A stretch of 64,000 nt of DNA from Castanea sativa (lineage: Eukaryota; Streptophyta; Magnoliopsida; Fagales; Fagaceae). The translations under genes were made by a program, and so were the position numbers. Positions 1-12,967 of this stretch are shown here, piece by piece. The notes under the pieces were generated by a model, which was not told the DNA's origin, made no database searches, and saw only the letters and a list, made by a program, of their open reading frames with translations. The DNA lies in NCBI RefSeq assembly GCF_040712315.1, contig NC_134015.1, forward strand, positions 45,405,464 through 45,469,463, read 5' to 3'. Within the stretch, counting starts at the first letter, position 1; each line of letters begins with the position of its first letter.

Positions 1-1928
1 TGACTGACCTAAAAAATATGTAAAATTCAACATTTTTTCTCTATCCTACAAAATAAATTGAATTTGGGGTTTATACATTTTAAGATTCTATACCGTACAA
101 AAAATGTTCCTTTTTTTAAATAATTATATTGTGTTAGATATTAGACCCTCTAATGGAAATGCTCTAAGAGCATTATCATAAGATGTTCTATAAATATGCT
201 ATTTTAACACATCATTTTACAATTTACCGTATATCACATCTTCTATTCTTCAATTCTATATATTAAAATAATATATACAAATATTAAAATATCATTAAAA
301 AACTAACACTCTAAAAAAATACAAAATTTGTGGTAGTAAATGTGTGGCTGAAGGGTAGATGAAGAGATATTTTATTTGAGATGAGAGAGAAAGATGAATA
401 AAAAATAATAAAAACCAAATGTCATTTTCATCCTTACCATGCCAAAGATGAGATTCTTACACAGTCCAACTATTTGAGTTGCAACACATTGACCTTCTTC
501 CAGTATAAGAGCTTCTTAAGAATAATTAAATAGGTCCAATTTTTCATTTTCATTTTCTATTTTTTGTCTAGGCTAGCAGGGTCGAACTAGTAAAAAAAGT
601 TCAGAGTAGAGCACTCAGAATTTTTTCACAATCAGGGGGGGCAATTGCGGCTCCGCCCCTATACACACACACATACATACTCACCACTTTATGTATCGTA
701 GCATACTTAATTCACACCATAGTATTACTAAACTTATTTTCAACATAAGAAAAACACAAATCTCTGGATTCAACTGGATTGTCTTCCTCAAAAAAAAACT
801 GGATTCAGACTTTCCCTGCTGTGTATTGTTTCTGAATTGATATCTGCAATGATTTAAGCCACCAAACTGTTAAATGAGTAAAATTGAAGGAAAATCCAAA
901 TGTTGCTCTCAACTTTTTTTATTTTTTAGGTATTACACTTTGAAAACTTAAGAAAAATATGTCACTCCGCAACAAGATTCTATGATGTACAATTCCTTCT
1001 TCACTTAATAGAATTTAGTATATAGAAGAGATTTGCTTGCTTCTCAAGATTTTGTGCAAGAACAAAACATATAGACAATTTAAAACCTGATGGTGTGGTA
1101 CACTATATTGAAAAATTAGTGAAGAAATTGGGGTTTCCATACATTTTAACATTTCAAAAACATTACACTCAGAATGGATTAATATTGTTATCGAAGACAT
1201 TTTTCGATTTTAGCAGTCAGATTGAATCACTGAGCAACTAAAAATTGAAATTGAAATTAAAGATACAAAAACTCACCTGCAGCATTTTCAAGCAAAAAGA
1301 ATATCCCATTTTGAGACAACAATCTCATTAGGAGCTCTTGTCAGTTTAGAAACATTGAAGAATCATATAAATTCACAATAATTCTAATTTCACAAATATA
1401 TAGATTTCATACTTCTTTGATAATGCACAATTTAGGTTAATCTATTTCTCTTTCTACTTTACTTTTCTTTCTTCTTTTTGGGTCACATCCACATTGAGTA
1501 AGTAAATTCCTTAAAACTATGTTCGGTTCACCCTCAAAGAAAAGAAATGAAAAGATTACAATTTTTTTTTAATCATGTTTGATTTGTCATAAGGGAGGGA
1601 AATAAAAGGAAATAAATTTCAAGGCATATTTTGTTATATCATTTTTGGATAAACTAATCTTCTCTCTGTTCTTTTATTTTCTCTTATCTTTATCTTTATA
1701 AATAAATAAATAACGTAATAATATAAATATATTTTCAGTTAATTTCTTAACTTAAAAAAAAAAATCTATCTTAAACTCTGAAGTAGAGAAAATTAGAATA
1801 AAGTCATTAACGATTAATGGCATATAATCTTGTATTTTGTGGTGAGAAGAGAGTTGTGTTAACTCAATAAGACAGAAAAATAGTGTGCAAGTGGAAGAGA
1901 AAGAAGAACTAGCCCCTTACCAAATCAA
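1..1928. other. AT-rich intergenic region, no gene seen
   Basis: I see no coding region here; open frames are short and of AT-rich composition without recognisable motifs. The stretch around 150-230 (a 'taagagcattatcataagatgttct' like start) resembles the terminal part of common plant MITEs, but I could not find a matching inverted end. A short GC-rich patch lies near 635-660. The right end flanks the 3' side of the resistance gene relic on the minus strand and may include its 3' UTR. Confidence 0.6.
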
Positions 1929-3945
1929 TCAATCAATATGAACCTGAGGGACATGTGCTATCTTAGGCCAATACTTGCTGACTTCTCGCTCGCAATTTCT
2001 ACTCAATTTAGGACAACCTATAATTTCCAATTCTCTTAAGGCTGTGAGGCGATCCATCCCTTCTGGCAGAGAAGATTGTTTTTGGCAGGCCCAAATCTTA
2101 AGTTTTTGAAGTGAATTGAGACCTTGAAGCCACTCCGGCAATGTTACCAAGTTGTCACAACCATTAATACATAAGTATTGTAAAGTGCAAGCAGATCCTA
2201 CAAGCCATTGGGGTAGAACCACCAGTTGTGGCAATGCACTGATTTGGAGTGATCGAAGGCTTGTTGGATAGTCTTTCTCTTCCATCAAATTAAGCTTTCC
2301 ACAACAAAAGATTAAAAGGCTTTTCAACACAGTTAGCTTTTTCTAACCACGCGGCAAAGAGATTAGGCTTCCACAACTTCTGAATTCCAACTTACGAAGG
2401 ACAGTGAGGCGTTGGATCCCTTCCGGTAGACACTCTAGTCTAGAACATTTGTAAAAGATCAAAGTTCAAAGAGAACACAGACACTCGATTCCATTGTCTT
2501 GCAGACATGTCTGTTTGTGGTTATTGACAAATATCTGAGGTTGATCATATTCCTTATATCTTTAGGCAACTCTTCAAGCTTTTCACACCCAGCTAGCTTC
2601 AGAGTTTCCAAATTCTGTAGGCTGTAAATGGAGTTAGGCAATTTCTCGATCAACATATTACCCCTTAGGCTAAGATATCTCAAATGCTTCAAGTACTAAT
2701 GGAGCATGGCAACACCTTGAACCTTGAAAAGCTTAAATCTAGTAGTCGCACATACTTAAAACCTTGAAATGCATGTTTCTAACAAGAATTCATCAATATC
2801 AAAAGGGCGTTCATCTCCAGTTGGGAAAATAGCAGTTCGCACATTATTGCTTAACTTGTGTAAAAATGTTGCCACTTCATCAGCTCCCAAATTGTTTTCC
2901 AAAATTGACACATGCCTAGCCGTTTCAAAATTGTTAGTGTTATTCGTGTTTTCAATTAAGCAATAGTCATTTTTGCAACATATATTGAAAGATCATGTAG
3001 AAGATCGTGAATTTTAAATGTAAACAAATCACCATAGTACTCAACTTCTTGAAAGAAAGATCTTGACAATAACTCTTTTGCATATTGTAGTCCAATATCT
3101 TCCAACTCTTGAATACTTTGGCTAGACTTTTGGAGGAGTCCATTTGCCATCCAAGATAGAATCAAATAAGTACTCCTATATGTATGATTCTTTGGATACA
3201 AAGAGCAAAAAGCAAAGCATTGTTTTAAGTGTGATGGCAAGTGATTGTAACTCAATCTTAGCACAGGTAAGATGTGATCATCTTGTTGCTTTAGTCTCCA
3301 TATCTCACTGTCCCTTATAGAGATCCAATCACAATCATTGATTTTAGAATAAAGTAAACTCCCTAAAGTCCTCACAGCCAAAGGAACACCTTTGCATTTT
3401 TTCACAATTTGTTTTCCAATCTCCACAAGTTTGGGATATTGTTTGTCCTCTCCTTCATTGAATGTCCATCTTAAGAACAATGACAAACAATCATCCTCAG
3501 AAAAGCATTTTATGTTGTGAATTGGTCCAGGAGCCATCATTGAGACAACTTTGTGACTACGTGTAGTCACAACAATTTTACTTCTTTGGCCACCTTCATT
3601 TAACAAATTATTTAGATCATTCCACTTAATCCGATCCTCGTTCCAAACATCATCTAAAACAATAAAAATTCTCTTTTCCTTCAAAGTTTTTCGTAAATTG
3701 GCTTGCACTTCATCCATACTCATGTTCTCACTAATTTTACCACCTGCTGATTTAAGGATCTCTTTCGCCAATTTTAAAATGTTAAAGTAGTATGACACGC
3801 ACACCAATATCCTAGAGTCAAAATTTGTAGCTATCATTTCATCATTGTACACCCATTGAGCAAGAGTGGTTTTGCCCATACCCCCAATTCCCACTATAGC
3901 TATCACAGAAACATTACCGTCATGTTTATAGGCCAACTCCATCAT
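1929..3945 (-). pseudogene. CC-NBS-LRR (RGA-like) disease resistance gene, broken
   Basis: This is a relic of an intracellular immune receptor of the CNL class. The first 329 codons (3945 to 2956) hold a near-complete NB-ARC: P-loop GGMGKTTLAQ (res. 21-30), kinase-2 IFIVLDDVW (93-101), RNBS-B KIVVTTRS (123-130), GLPL-type CKGVPLA (184-190), RNBS-D CFAFCSLYPK (243-252) and an MHD-type IHD (312-314). The Trp ending kinase-2 is typical of CNL rather than TNL proteins. The frame then breaks near 2970, apparently by loss of one A in an A-run. LRR-coding pieces follow at 2692-2459 and 2330-1929 in interrupted frames, with a well-preserved C-terminal end (WPKIAHVPQVHID). No coiled-coil N-terminus is visible upstream of 3945, and the middle of the LRR looks deleted. 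It is probably a pseudogene, unless the breaks are assembly errors. Confidence 0.88.
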
Positions 3946-5158
3946 GTTTTTTAACAGGTGGAGGAAAGGAGGAGTTACGGTTGCTGTTACTTTGCTAAAC
4001 TTATGAAATGAGAATATTTCTTTTGCTGCAGCGGAACTAGTTTGAAGTGTGAATCAATCTTTTGTTGTTAAGGAAAACTTGCACGAACACGGTAACAAGA
4101 AGGGAGGAAAGTGCATCGTCTCTTCTTCGCTATTTTTTTTTTTTTTTATTGGCTCATCAATTTGCTAGTCATATATTTTCAAATTTGTCATTGTTTTAGA
4201 ATTTTCCTTTTTGTATATGCTTAGGCAGGAAGAATGTACTGTTTAGTTGGTGTTTTGCAGCCTGGTTTGCTGCAAGTGATTTTTATTTTGGAATAACATT
4301 TGTTATTATTATCATTATTATTATTATTATTATTTTCGATTGAGTTTTATTGCATTTCTTTGATGCATGAAAATGCTTATTCTAATAATCTCCTTTTTTT
4401 TTTCTTAAAAAAAGGGACAAAAACAAGAAGGCATTAGGTAGCTTATGCTTGTTTGGATGGAGGGGGAATGAGGAAGAGTGAAGGGAAGTAGAGTACTGTT
4501 GGCTAAAATAAGCTAATTTTGTGTTAAATCTACTCTACTTTACTCTACCCCTTAATTCAAACGGACCATTAATTATTGCATGATGTGGAAGTTTTTTTTG
4601 TGTGTAATGTCCCTACCCAGCTCTCTAACATCATTTTTATGGGAAAATCATTGGTCACCGTGGGTGACTGGGTGGTGGGAGAGTGGATTTCATTTGGAGA
4701 TTTTGGTCAATTTGGCAATGGATTCAATCCAAAGGTGATGGTGGTGGTGGTGGTGGTGGTGGTGGTTCTGTGTGCTGGAGCTTTGAGGGTGGTGGTGGCA
4801 TTTTGCAGTTGGGCTTTTCAAGTGAGTGGGTAGTGGCTTAGGGCGGCGATCTTGGTTTATTTGGTGATTTTGTTGAGCCATTAGAGAGAGGATTTATAGT
4901 TCAACTTAGATGAGCTGGGTTTATTGGGGATAGTCATAGTACTTTGTGTTCAGTTTTAAGGTTTAGGTTGCAAATGGTAAGTCTGTGTTTGTGTCGACAA
5001 CATTAGATTTTGGGGTGATCGTGTTTTTGGCTGAGTGTTGCAATTTTGGTTATTTTTTTATTTCATTTTTAAAATTTTTTGACAAATTTGGAGGAGTGGG
5101 TCATTTTTTTAGTTTTTTAAAGAAAAAAAAATTGATTGAAAAGATTGTATCCTATTCT
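3946..5158. other. Intergenic region with low-complexity DNA and a small MITE-like patch
   Basis: No gene is supported. Contents are a T-run at 4131-4147, an ATT microsatellite near 4305-4335, a GGT/GTG repeat at about 4736-4765 (which generates poly-Val and poly-His frames on the two strands), and a possible 125-bp MITE at about 4448-4570. The MITE has ends resembling TGTTTGGATGGAGGGG and, inverted, CCCCTTAATTCAAACGG. The region just upstream of the NB-ARC (3946-4140) would be expected to encode a coiled coil, but none is recognisable. Confidence 0.45.
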
Positions 5159-5166
5159 CAACAATT

Positions 5167-5995
5167 TAAGGGTCGTCAATGGGTTGGGTTAGGCCAGCCT
5201 GACCCATCTTTACTTGGCTCATGAGCATAATGGGCTATTAACTAGTTAACGAACCGAGTCGGGGTGGGCCGAAAGAGAAAACCTCAGCCCATGACCCTAC
5301 CCATGAGCAATGCCCATTTTGTCTTTAGCGAGTTGGGCCATCGGGTTGGGCCTAATGAGTTACCCATGGGCTTGTGTTAGCATATTATATTATTATTTTT
5401 ATAAGAAAAGAATCAATTTTTTATAAGAGAATAATCAATTATTTTTTAAATGAAAGAATTAACGAATTTAATACTTAATTACAAATTTTTTTTTTACAGT
5501 CAAATCTATTTAATTTTTTGTTTTGTTGATGGAAACCTATATAATTTTTTTTTATTAAGGCTTTAAATATTTTTTATTTTTATCTCTAATAAAAAAAAAT
5601 GTCAAATGGTTAATTCAAATTTGCTAGACTACTAGAAAAATATATATTCAGTAAACTAAATTTAACACAATAACTTTGAGTATCTTAGTGGTTGAAGGAG
5701 TTCTCTTAAGAAATTCATCTATAATGTCTCAAGATCAATCCTTCATACACTTTCTATATATTTTTGTTATGAATTATGAATTATTGGGCTGAGCCAACGA
5801 GCTAGGACAACGAGCTGGGCTACTGGGCTAGCCCACCGGGTAACCATGAGCATAAAAACTAGCCCACGGCCTGACCCACTGGGTTAGTGGGCTACTCATG
5901 GGCCTCAATAACAACGGGCCGGGCCTCCCATTAGTCCGGTGGGCCGTCAGGTTTTTGGGTTGAGCTGTGGGCTATAGGCTATTTGATGGCTCTTA
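5167..5995. mobile_element. Non-autonomous hAT-like DNA element, 829 bp
   Basis: The left end reads TAAGGGTCGTCAA and the right end TTGATGGCTCTTA, an imperfect terminal inverted repeat (reverse complement TAAGAGCCATCAA). Immediately outside lie near-identical 8-bp flanks, CAACAATT (5159-5166) and CAACAAAT (5996-6003), as expected for a hAT-type target duplication. The subterminal 200 bp at each end are rich in GGGTTGGG/GGCCCA-type words in inverted arrangement, and the centre is AT-rich. There is no transposase ORF, so it must have depended on a transposase supplied in trans. Confidence 0.7.
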
Positions 5996-7179
5996 CAACA
6001 AATCATATCATCTATATATATATCATATAATATTATATAAAACTCAAACCTTTCACTTTTTATTGACTTTACGAAAACTTGCCACATAAGCTTTAAAGTT
6101 TCCATAATTTTCACATCAAAAATATTTTTTAAGGTTTATTTTTAAAAGCTGGTTATCTCAAAAGTCAAAAGACTCAAAACTCTATTGCTATATAAAACCC
6201 TACCTTTTGGGATTTTTAAAAGATGGTTTTCTCTCATCTGTATCTCTCTTCAGGCCATCGTTTTCTTCTCCAACCCAAACTCAATATCATTTTTTTTTTC
6301 TAGATTTTGTAGAGATAGTAAGTGATTTCGATCATCAAGATTTATTTATTTATTTTGTAAATGTTTAATAGTTATCATCATCTAAAGGGTCAAAGTTTAT
6401 AATTTAGTAAAAAAATTGTAGTTTGTTATTTTCATGTTTAGAATGCTTTTGTTAATCCTATGCTTTTTACTTCTTTTTTTTTTTTTCAGTTTTGAGGGTT
6501 TAGCTTGTGATTAGCGGATTTTTTATTCTTGATATGTTTAGGATTTTTTTTTTCTTTTCTTTTCTTATTATTCTTTTTAGGGAAAAAAATTTAATTTTTT
6601 GACAATTTTTTATATGAACAAAGTTTAGCTACAAAATTAGTTGTAATCTTACTCAATATCTTTTTATTAGAGGTGAATTTTGAAAAATCCACCATTAGAT
6701 TACATCTTCTTATATACTCCATACTTGCAAAATTTTTAGAAAATTGAAGATTAATAGCTATGTCATCAATAAAGTGTTTAAATTGCAAGATTTTGTTGTG
6801 TAAAATTATGCATAAAATGTAAGCTTATAGATCATATAGTAAATAATATCCGATTGACACAAAATTTGATAAGTGTATTAAGAGTATAAATAACATGCAA
6901 TCCAACCATTACATTTTCAAAATATATAGTAATATTTATTTTACTGAGTAAAGTTACAACCAATTTTGTAACTAAACTTTATCCTTTTTATATTCTTCAT
7001 AAAAGTGGTATTAATTTTTTTTTAAAATAATCTATTAACAAATGACTTAAGAGCACCTATTAAGATAATTCGAGTATTGAACTCAAGTTCGTATCATGAG
7101 TTTAGCTTGTGAAAATTTGGACAATGGCATAGTGTCATTGAGTCACGGTGCTCTCAAGGTATAGCTTGTGTTGCTTCCC

Positions 7180-7211
<32 letters not shown>

Positions 7212-8600
7212 AGACTTGTGTGATCGTCGGACCCATTAAAAATTTAAGATAATAAGGCTACAAAGTTCAGGCAGGCTAGGGTCAACCCAAGCAGCAAAGG
7301 GCAAAAGATTTTGTAGAACTAGAGGACAAGCCCAATATCAAATCAATTTGGTAATTGGGCCTTTCCAATGAGTGACCCTCCCTCTCCCAAACTCCTCAGA
7401 TCTATTATTAGGATTCGAGGCCCTTTTCCTTTTCATAAGTTTGGGCTGGCCCAAGGCAATTGAATTCAAGATTGGGTTAACATTTTTAGATGTACACTGT
7501 GATAGGTGGTATGAGATTATAAACAACCAAAATTAGTGCTTGAAGTAACATATAAAAAAGAGCTGAATTTTTGGGTTTTTTTTTATAAAAAACTTATTTT
7601 TATAGGATGAATGATGAAGGTCAAATTAATTGATATCTTTCTTCAAAAATAAAAAATAAAAAATTAATCGATATCTTCATAGCTGGTCCCAGTGAAAAAA
7701 TTCAATGAAAGTGTGTACTCCTCATTAGAAAACTGTTTTTTGACTAATTCTTTCCAGTTTATTGATTTCATCTAATCTCTTTCTATTCATATTTTGTTTA
7801 TATTTTTTGAAATACCTAATGTTAAAGATCTATATGGTAATAAATTAATAATATGCTTGATTTATTGCCACATTTGATACGATTTGCAATTTCAGTACTA
7901 ATATTACATGAGCTACTTAAGGAATTATGAGGATCAACCATGTTACAACTATTTTATGCGTGGGCTTTATTAAGTTAAGCACAAGTGTAATGAGATTAAT
8001 GTTCATTAAAAAAAAGTGTAATGACATTAATGGGCATAGCCTTGAGCCAATAGTATTTGATACTATTGATAGTAGGCATTAAGATCAAATGCTGAGGTGA
8101 GTGGGGATGTATTTAGTACGAAAATCCACGCTAGCCATTAAATAAAAAGGGGAAGGCTTGATGTCCCTAGGATGAGAGTAGCATTAGAAAGAAGATGAAA
8201 ATTTCAGAATAATTTTATTGAGAAAGAAGAATGGAAAAATGACATAATTTATACAGGTTCTTACATTTAAACAAAAATATAATGAAGTTATTGTGACAGG
8301 TTAAAAACCAATAAAAACCACCACCACAAATTATTAATACAGTCACAGTTAGACTCAACCTACTACAAGAAAGTCACACTTATACAACTATATTTAGCGA
8401 TTAATTTCCACCACAATATTAGTATTTATTGTGATGATTTTTTGGAATTCCCAAAAAAAAAAAAGCCATTAAGTGGAAAATAGGATTAATTTATTTGAGA
8501 AAACTTGCTAAGATTAAAGTGGAGCAATTGCTAAAATTAAAAGAAAAATATATATTATTTAATTGATGGGATTTTAAGTGAAGGTGCACATTTATTAGAA
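5996..8600. other. AT-rich intergenic region, no gene seen
   Basis: Nothing coding is supported. A CA/CG dinucleotide repeat occurs around 7183-7210. Open frames at 6591-6788 and 7338-7526 (minus strand) show no motif and have the composition of the surrounding AT-rich DNA. Confidence 0.55.
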
Positions 8601-8689
8601 ATTGTCTATAATTTCTATTAATATTTGTTTGATAAAAAAGGAAAGAATATTTCTTTTCAAAGAAGTAACCAATTTTGCTCCTAAAATTA

Positions 8690-10210
8690 TGAATAACTCA
8701 TTAACTCCTATTCATATGTTTAAAGTTATGTTTACCTCCAAATTAACTTTTCTCGACTCTACATTTTATAATTTTTATCTATCATATGAGAAAGGAGGAT
8801 GTTTAAGAATCAAATTTTAGTATGGAATTAGAGTTTAACAAAACAAGAAAAAAAAAAAAAAACAGTGTACTATATATTTCACATGGACTGCTACAAAATT
8901 TGCATCCACTTAATTTATCTCATTCTCAATTTCATTTCAAACTTCATTTTGATCTTTATTTCAATATAAAATTCAGTCATGAGTTCATAATTGTTCATTA
9001 ATGCTTACTTTCAATAAAATGGTATTATAGAATGTCTTATTATTAATGCTTATATCTTATCATTTTGATCTTTATATATGTAATGTCATTGTTATGCTTA
9101 AGTTTAAACATCTACTTTTTTTCTTTTTTCTTTTTGTAAAGGTTAATAGTTTTCATTCATCATATTTTGGGGTTAATGCATTTTCCAATCACAAAAATAC
9201 CTAGGTGTGTGATGGATGAATATAAAATTTCTTATCACTTTTGTGATTTATATTGCAGGCATTATTTGAGGGGGTCAATGAATCCTCCATTTGGAATTTG
9301 AAGAACAAAACATTTAGGATAGCGGTTTTGTCCTCATTGATTATTCAATTAACAATTTTTTTTTTTGGGTGGGAATTAAAGCTATTGTCAGCTTCGGCTC
9401 TAAGTATGTTTCCAAACTTTAACAAAATTGCCAACTCTATATCCCTTGAAGCTCTGTTCTATCCATATTTTTAGTGCATAGCTCTATTTTAATCATCTTC
9501 ATTGTACATTTCATGACCATAATATCATTGAATTACGAGCGTTGACCTATGCTTTTTATTTGTTAAGATGCAAATTAGATGTGATGAAAATTAACTTATC
9601 TCATTCTCAATTTCATTTCAAACTTCTTTTTGATCTTTATTTCAAATTTTTTTGATCATTATCTCATTCTCAATTAATCTTAATAATATATTTCATGACT
9701 ATAACATGCATTGAATTACGAGCATTGACCTATGCTTTTTATTTGTCAAGACGCAATCTAGCTGTGATGGAAATTAACTTATCTCATTCTCAATTTCATT
9801 TCAAACTTCATTTTGATCTTTATTTCAAACTTTATGATCTTTATCTCATTCTCAATTCAAGAGATAAAAACTTTTTTACAAATTTTTTTACAAACTACTA
9901 ATGTGATGAGTGATTATTAATAAATAAATAAAGTGATATTATTAATGGGCTCAGATGGGAATCAGTAAGAAGTTGATTACAACAACAATTTGTAAAAATG
10001 TTGTAAAATAGTTTACGACTGTAGTATTACTTATATAGAATTTGGTCATTAATGCTTACTTTCAATAAATGTAGTGCTTAAAATTATATTTGTAATTGTA
10101 TTTTTATGCTTATGTTTAAAAACATGTTTAACTCCAATTTAATTTTTCTCGAATCTACTCCTTATAATTTTTTTATCTATCATATGAGAAATGGGGTAGT
10201 TTGAGTATCA
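8690..10210. repeat. Diverged direct duplications in AT-rich DNA
   Basis: Two segments recur. A unit containing 'attacgagc-ttgacctatgctttttatttgt' followed by 'ttatctcattctcaatttcatttcaaactt' occurs at about 9508-9690 and again at about 9695-9870, a tandem period near 187 bp. Part of it occurs once more at about 8912-8970. Separately, a segment with 'ctatcatatgagaaa' is found at about 8700-8830 and 10090-10230. The arrangement suggests old local duplication, perhaps of a repetitive element. I see no coding capacity. Confidence 0.6.
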
Positions 10211-11135
10211 AAATTTAGTATGAAAATAGGGTTTATCTTGAACAAATATTTTTACTAATATGTTTATTAACATGTTTAGTACATAGTAAGTGAAATATTT
10301 TATTCCAAAGTTTAAGGATTGGGTTTTATGGCATCTATTCCTCTGCATTATGAGTTACTTAGATTAATTTGATATTGCACCCTTTTTTTTCTTCTAATCT
10401 TATACCATTAGTTTTAGGAATATGTAAGCATATATATATAAAGTTGCCAACCAATTGATGATTGCAACCATGCCTCCACCTACACCGTTATATATTGTAT
10501 ACTATATGATAAAAGCTAGGCTTAGAAGCCGTGGTTACATTAAGTGCTTTCACTAAATTGTAGATTTTTTTTCTAAGATTTTAACAATATATATACATTT
10601 TTTTTGTTCTTAATTTGATTACAATCCAAATTCTTCATCTAATCTTTTACTTATTATAATTTATAAGTGGTTAAAAAAAAAAAAGCATTGTAGTTGCACG
10701 TAAAAAAAAAAACCAACCATGTAGTAAATTAATTTTTTTTAATTTAAAAATATATATAATTTTTTTCTTATCTTCTTCTCCTATAATTACTAAGTTGATA
10801 AAAATATTAATTCGATTACAATCCAAATTCTTCATCTAATCATTTTCTTATTATAATTTATAAGTTGATAAATAAATAAACAAAAAATGTAGTGCACAAA
10901 AAAAAAAAACAATATTAGTACAAGTTAAAAAAAAAAAAAAAAAACTACTTTTAGATATATAAAAAGAGTCAATGTGCAAAGCTACAGTAGCAAAGCTATA
11001 GTAGTTTTGGTTTATTCAATCCAAACTATTTCAATGGCTTTTCTTTCTTTTTTTTGTTGTTGGAAATTTCGCCTATTGAGTACGCTTTTTATTTTTATTT
11101 TTATTTTTTTTATCTATGTATGAGTTGTTACCCTA
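10211..11135. other. AT-rich intergenic region with short direct repeats
   Basis: No gene. A roughly 50-bp unit (beginning acaatccaaattcttcatct) occurs at about 10620-10670 and 10817-10866. Several poly(A) runs are present, and a short repeat 'gcaaagcta-agtag' occurs near 10977-11005. Confidence 0.5.
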
Positions 11136-11805
11136 AGGGTCCGTTTGGTTGGGAGGATGGAAAAGTGAGAAGATAGAAAATAGAGAGGGGATGGAAAAGT
11201 GGGAGGATAGAAAATATTTTAGTTTTCCTCAGTTGTGTATGGTTGAGAGGGTGGAAAAGTAGAGGGATGTAAAACTTTTTGGTTTGGTTGAAAATAAGGT
11301 TTGTATAAATTTACCATCATGTCCCTCTTAAATAAAAGAGAAAGTAATGCATTATACTTAAAAAAAAAAAAAAAAAATTGTGTATAGATGAAAGTGGATA
11401 TTTCAAAAAAATAGCATAAGAAATTATCCAAAAGTGTTTTCTTAAAAAATAATAAAAATAAAAATTAAGAGAAAAAAGAAAAGAAAAGAAGAAACCACCC
11501 CCTGATCAAACAAAAGAAAGAAAAAAAAAAAAGCAAAAAAAAAAAAAAAAACCAACGTTATCGTGGGGAAAAAAAAAAAGAACCAAAAAAGTGGGGGCAG
11601 TTTTGTCAAAAAAAAAATTTTCACTTTTCACTCAAATTTTCTCTCCAATTTGGAGAGATTGTATTTTGAGGGGGGGGGGAGAGAGAGAAACTTGTGGGCC
11701 CCACCACTTTTCTCTCCCCTTCCCCCTCTCAACCAAACAATGAAAAATGCCATTTTTCACCCTATTTTTCACCCTCCTTGTTTTCACCACAACCAAACAC
11801 ACTCT
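11136..11805. mobile_element. Non-autonomous DNA element (hAT/MITE-like), about 670 bp
   Basis: The left end AGGGTCCGTTTGGTTG and the right end CAACCAAACACACTCT form a 16-bp imperfect inverted repeat of a type common in plant hAT/MITE families. Purine-rich subterminal DNA (GGAAAAGTGGGAGGAT-type words) near the left end faces its pyrimidine-rich counterpart near the right. I could not see a convincing target-site duplication. No ORF is convincing; the K- and F-rich frames around 11440-11820 come from homopolymer runs. Confidence 0.5.
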
Positions 11806-11939
11806 AAAAAAAATTAAATATTAACAAAATCAATTGCCACAATAATTTCACAATTGTTGAGTTGTTAATTCCTTATAAACCAAAATAAAATAAAAAATAT
11901 TATACTAGAACCAACCACAACTAAAAATAAAGGTTTTGT

Positions 11940-12967
11940 GAAAAAATGAGTGCGACATTTACAACATTTTTCACAACACTTTTATAACAATCATAAATTG
12001 TAAATTGTTATTAGTTCTAATTTAACCTTATCAATGAAATTACTTTTGTGGAGGCAAGCGATTCGATGACATTTTAAGGTCCATGGGCCCTACCCAAGGA
12101 TGAATGAAGGCCCATCCATGTGTCAACCGAAGTCTGGCATGTGAACTAAGACTGAGGAAGGAAGACAACAAGACCACCCAGAACCGGACTAAGCTTAGAA
12201 AAAGAGGTCCAAGGAAAGGGGGACAAAAGGCTTGTCGTTTGAGGAGCAAATGCAACTCGAGAAAACCTTGCCTAGTTTTCTGCACTAGAGAGTAAAGCAT
12301 TATGGAAGATACCCAAGTTGTGCAAGCAACGGAAAGAGAAATATCTAGGAAGGTAGCTATTACCTCCACATTCAATACTCTGCATCAACTAGGCTGGCCG
12401 CATTTATGAGAAAAAGACACCTGAACAGTGGTTCAACAGCTCACAACCCTTTCTACCACCTTCAGAAGGGTCCTGATGGGATATGTATTAGCATTATTCC
12501 CCTGAGGCGTACAGATGGAGAGCTGAGATGTAATGGGAAGGGCTATATAAGGAAAGAACCCCCTCTAGAAAAAGGGGAGGAACATTCTGGAGACTGGAGA
12601 AAGAAAACTAGAAAATCCTACTGTAAAAGAATCAGCTTTGACTGTTAATGAACAACCCCTCCTCGGACTTGCTCGAGGAAGAATTTGCACTTAAGTTGTG
12701 CCTCTTTCATTCTTGTTAATTATGTTAGACCTGTTATTCCCAAGCTTGTGATTTACTTAGCATCGCATTTGTACTCCAGAAACCCACTCTCATACAAATT
12801 TATTGTGTTGGGCTTGAAGTACTGTGTTTCACTATTCTAAGTGGGTTTGGGCTATCTTTCGAGTCTTTACAACTTTTTTTGCCTACCAATAACAACCAGT
12901 AAGTTCGAAACAACCTACTATTTTATAATTTGTTGTGAAAATGTTGTAGACATAGTATTTCTCTTGT
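11940..12967. mobile_element. MITE (ACAACATTTTTCACAAC-type ends) split by a solo LTR
   Basis: The outer left part (about 11940-12046) contains 'ttacaacatttttcacaac' and the outer right part (about 12872-12967) contains 'ttgttgtgaaaatgttgta', which pair as terminal inverted repeats. The two halves are separated by the solo LTR 12047-12871. Related copies are recognisable at about 53408-53570 and, more diverged, at about 9855-10017. The MITE is non-coding. Confidence 0.6.
12047..12871 (+). mobile_element. Solo LTR with target-site duplication ACTTT
   Basis: The 825-bp segment begins TGTGGAGG and ends CTTTACA, and is bracketed by identical 5-bp direct repeats ACTTT at 12042-12046 and 12872-12876. 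It contains a TATA-like box (GGCTATATAAGG at about 12541-12552) that suggests plus orientation. No internal retroelement domain flanks it on either side, so it is a solo LTR left by LTR-LTR recombination. It lies inside a MITE. Confidence 0.85.

Noticed and set aside
4576..4881. Frames with poly-Val and poly-His runs on opposite strands
   Set aside because: Both come from one GGT/GTG microsatellite; no domain or conserved start.
11219..11817. Lys- and Phe-rich frames
   Set aside because: Products of A/T homopolymer runs inside a non-autonomous DNA element.
12104..12648. Open frames of 63-111 codons on both strands
   Set aside because: They lie inside the solo LTR 12047-12871 and match no protein family I know.
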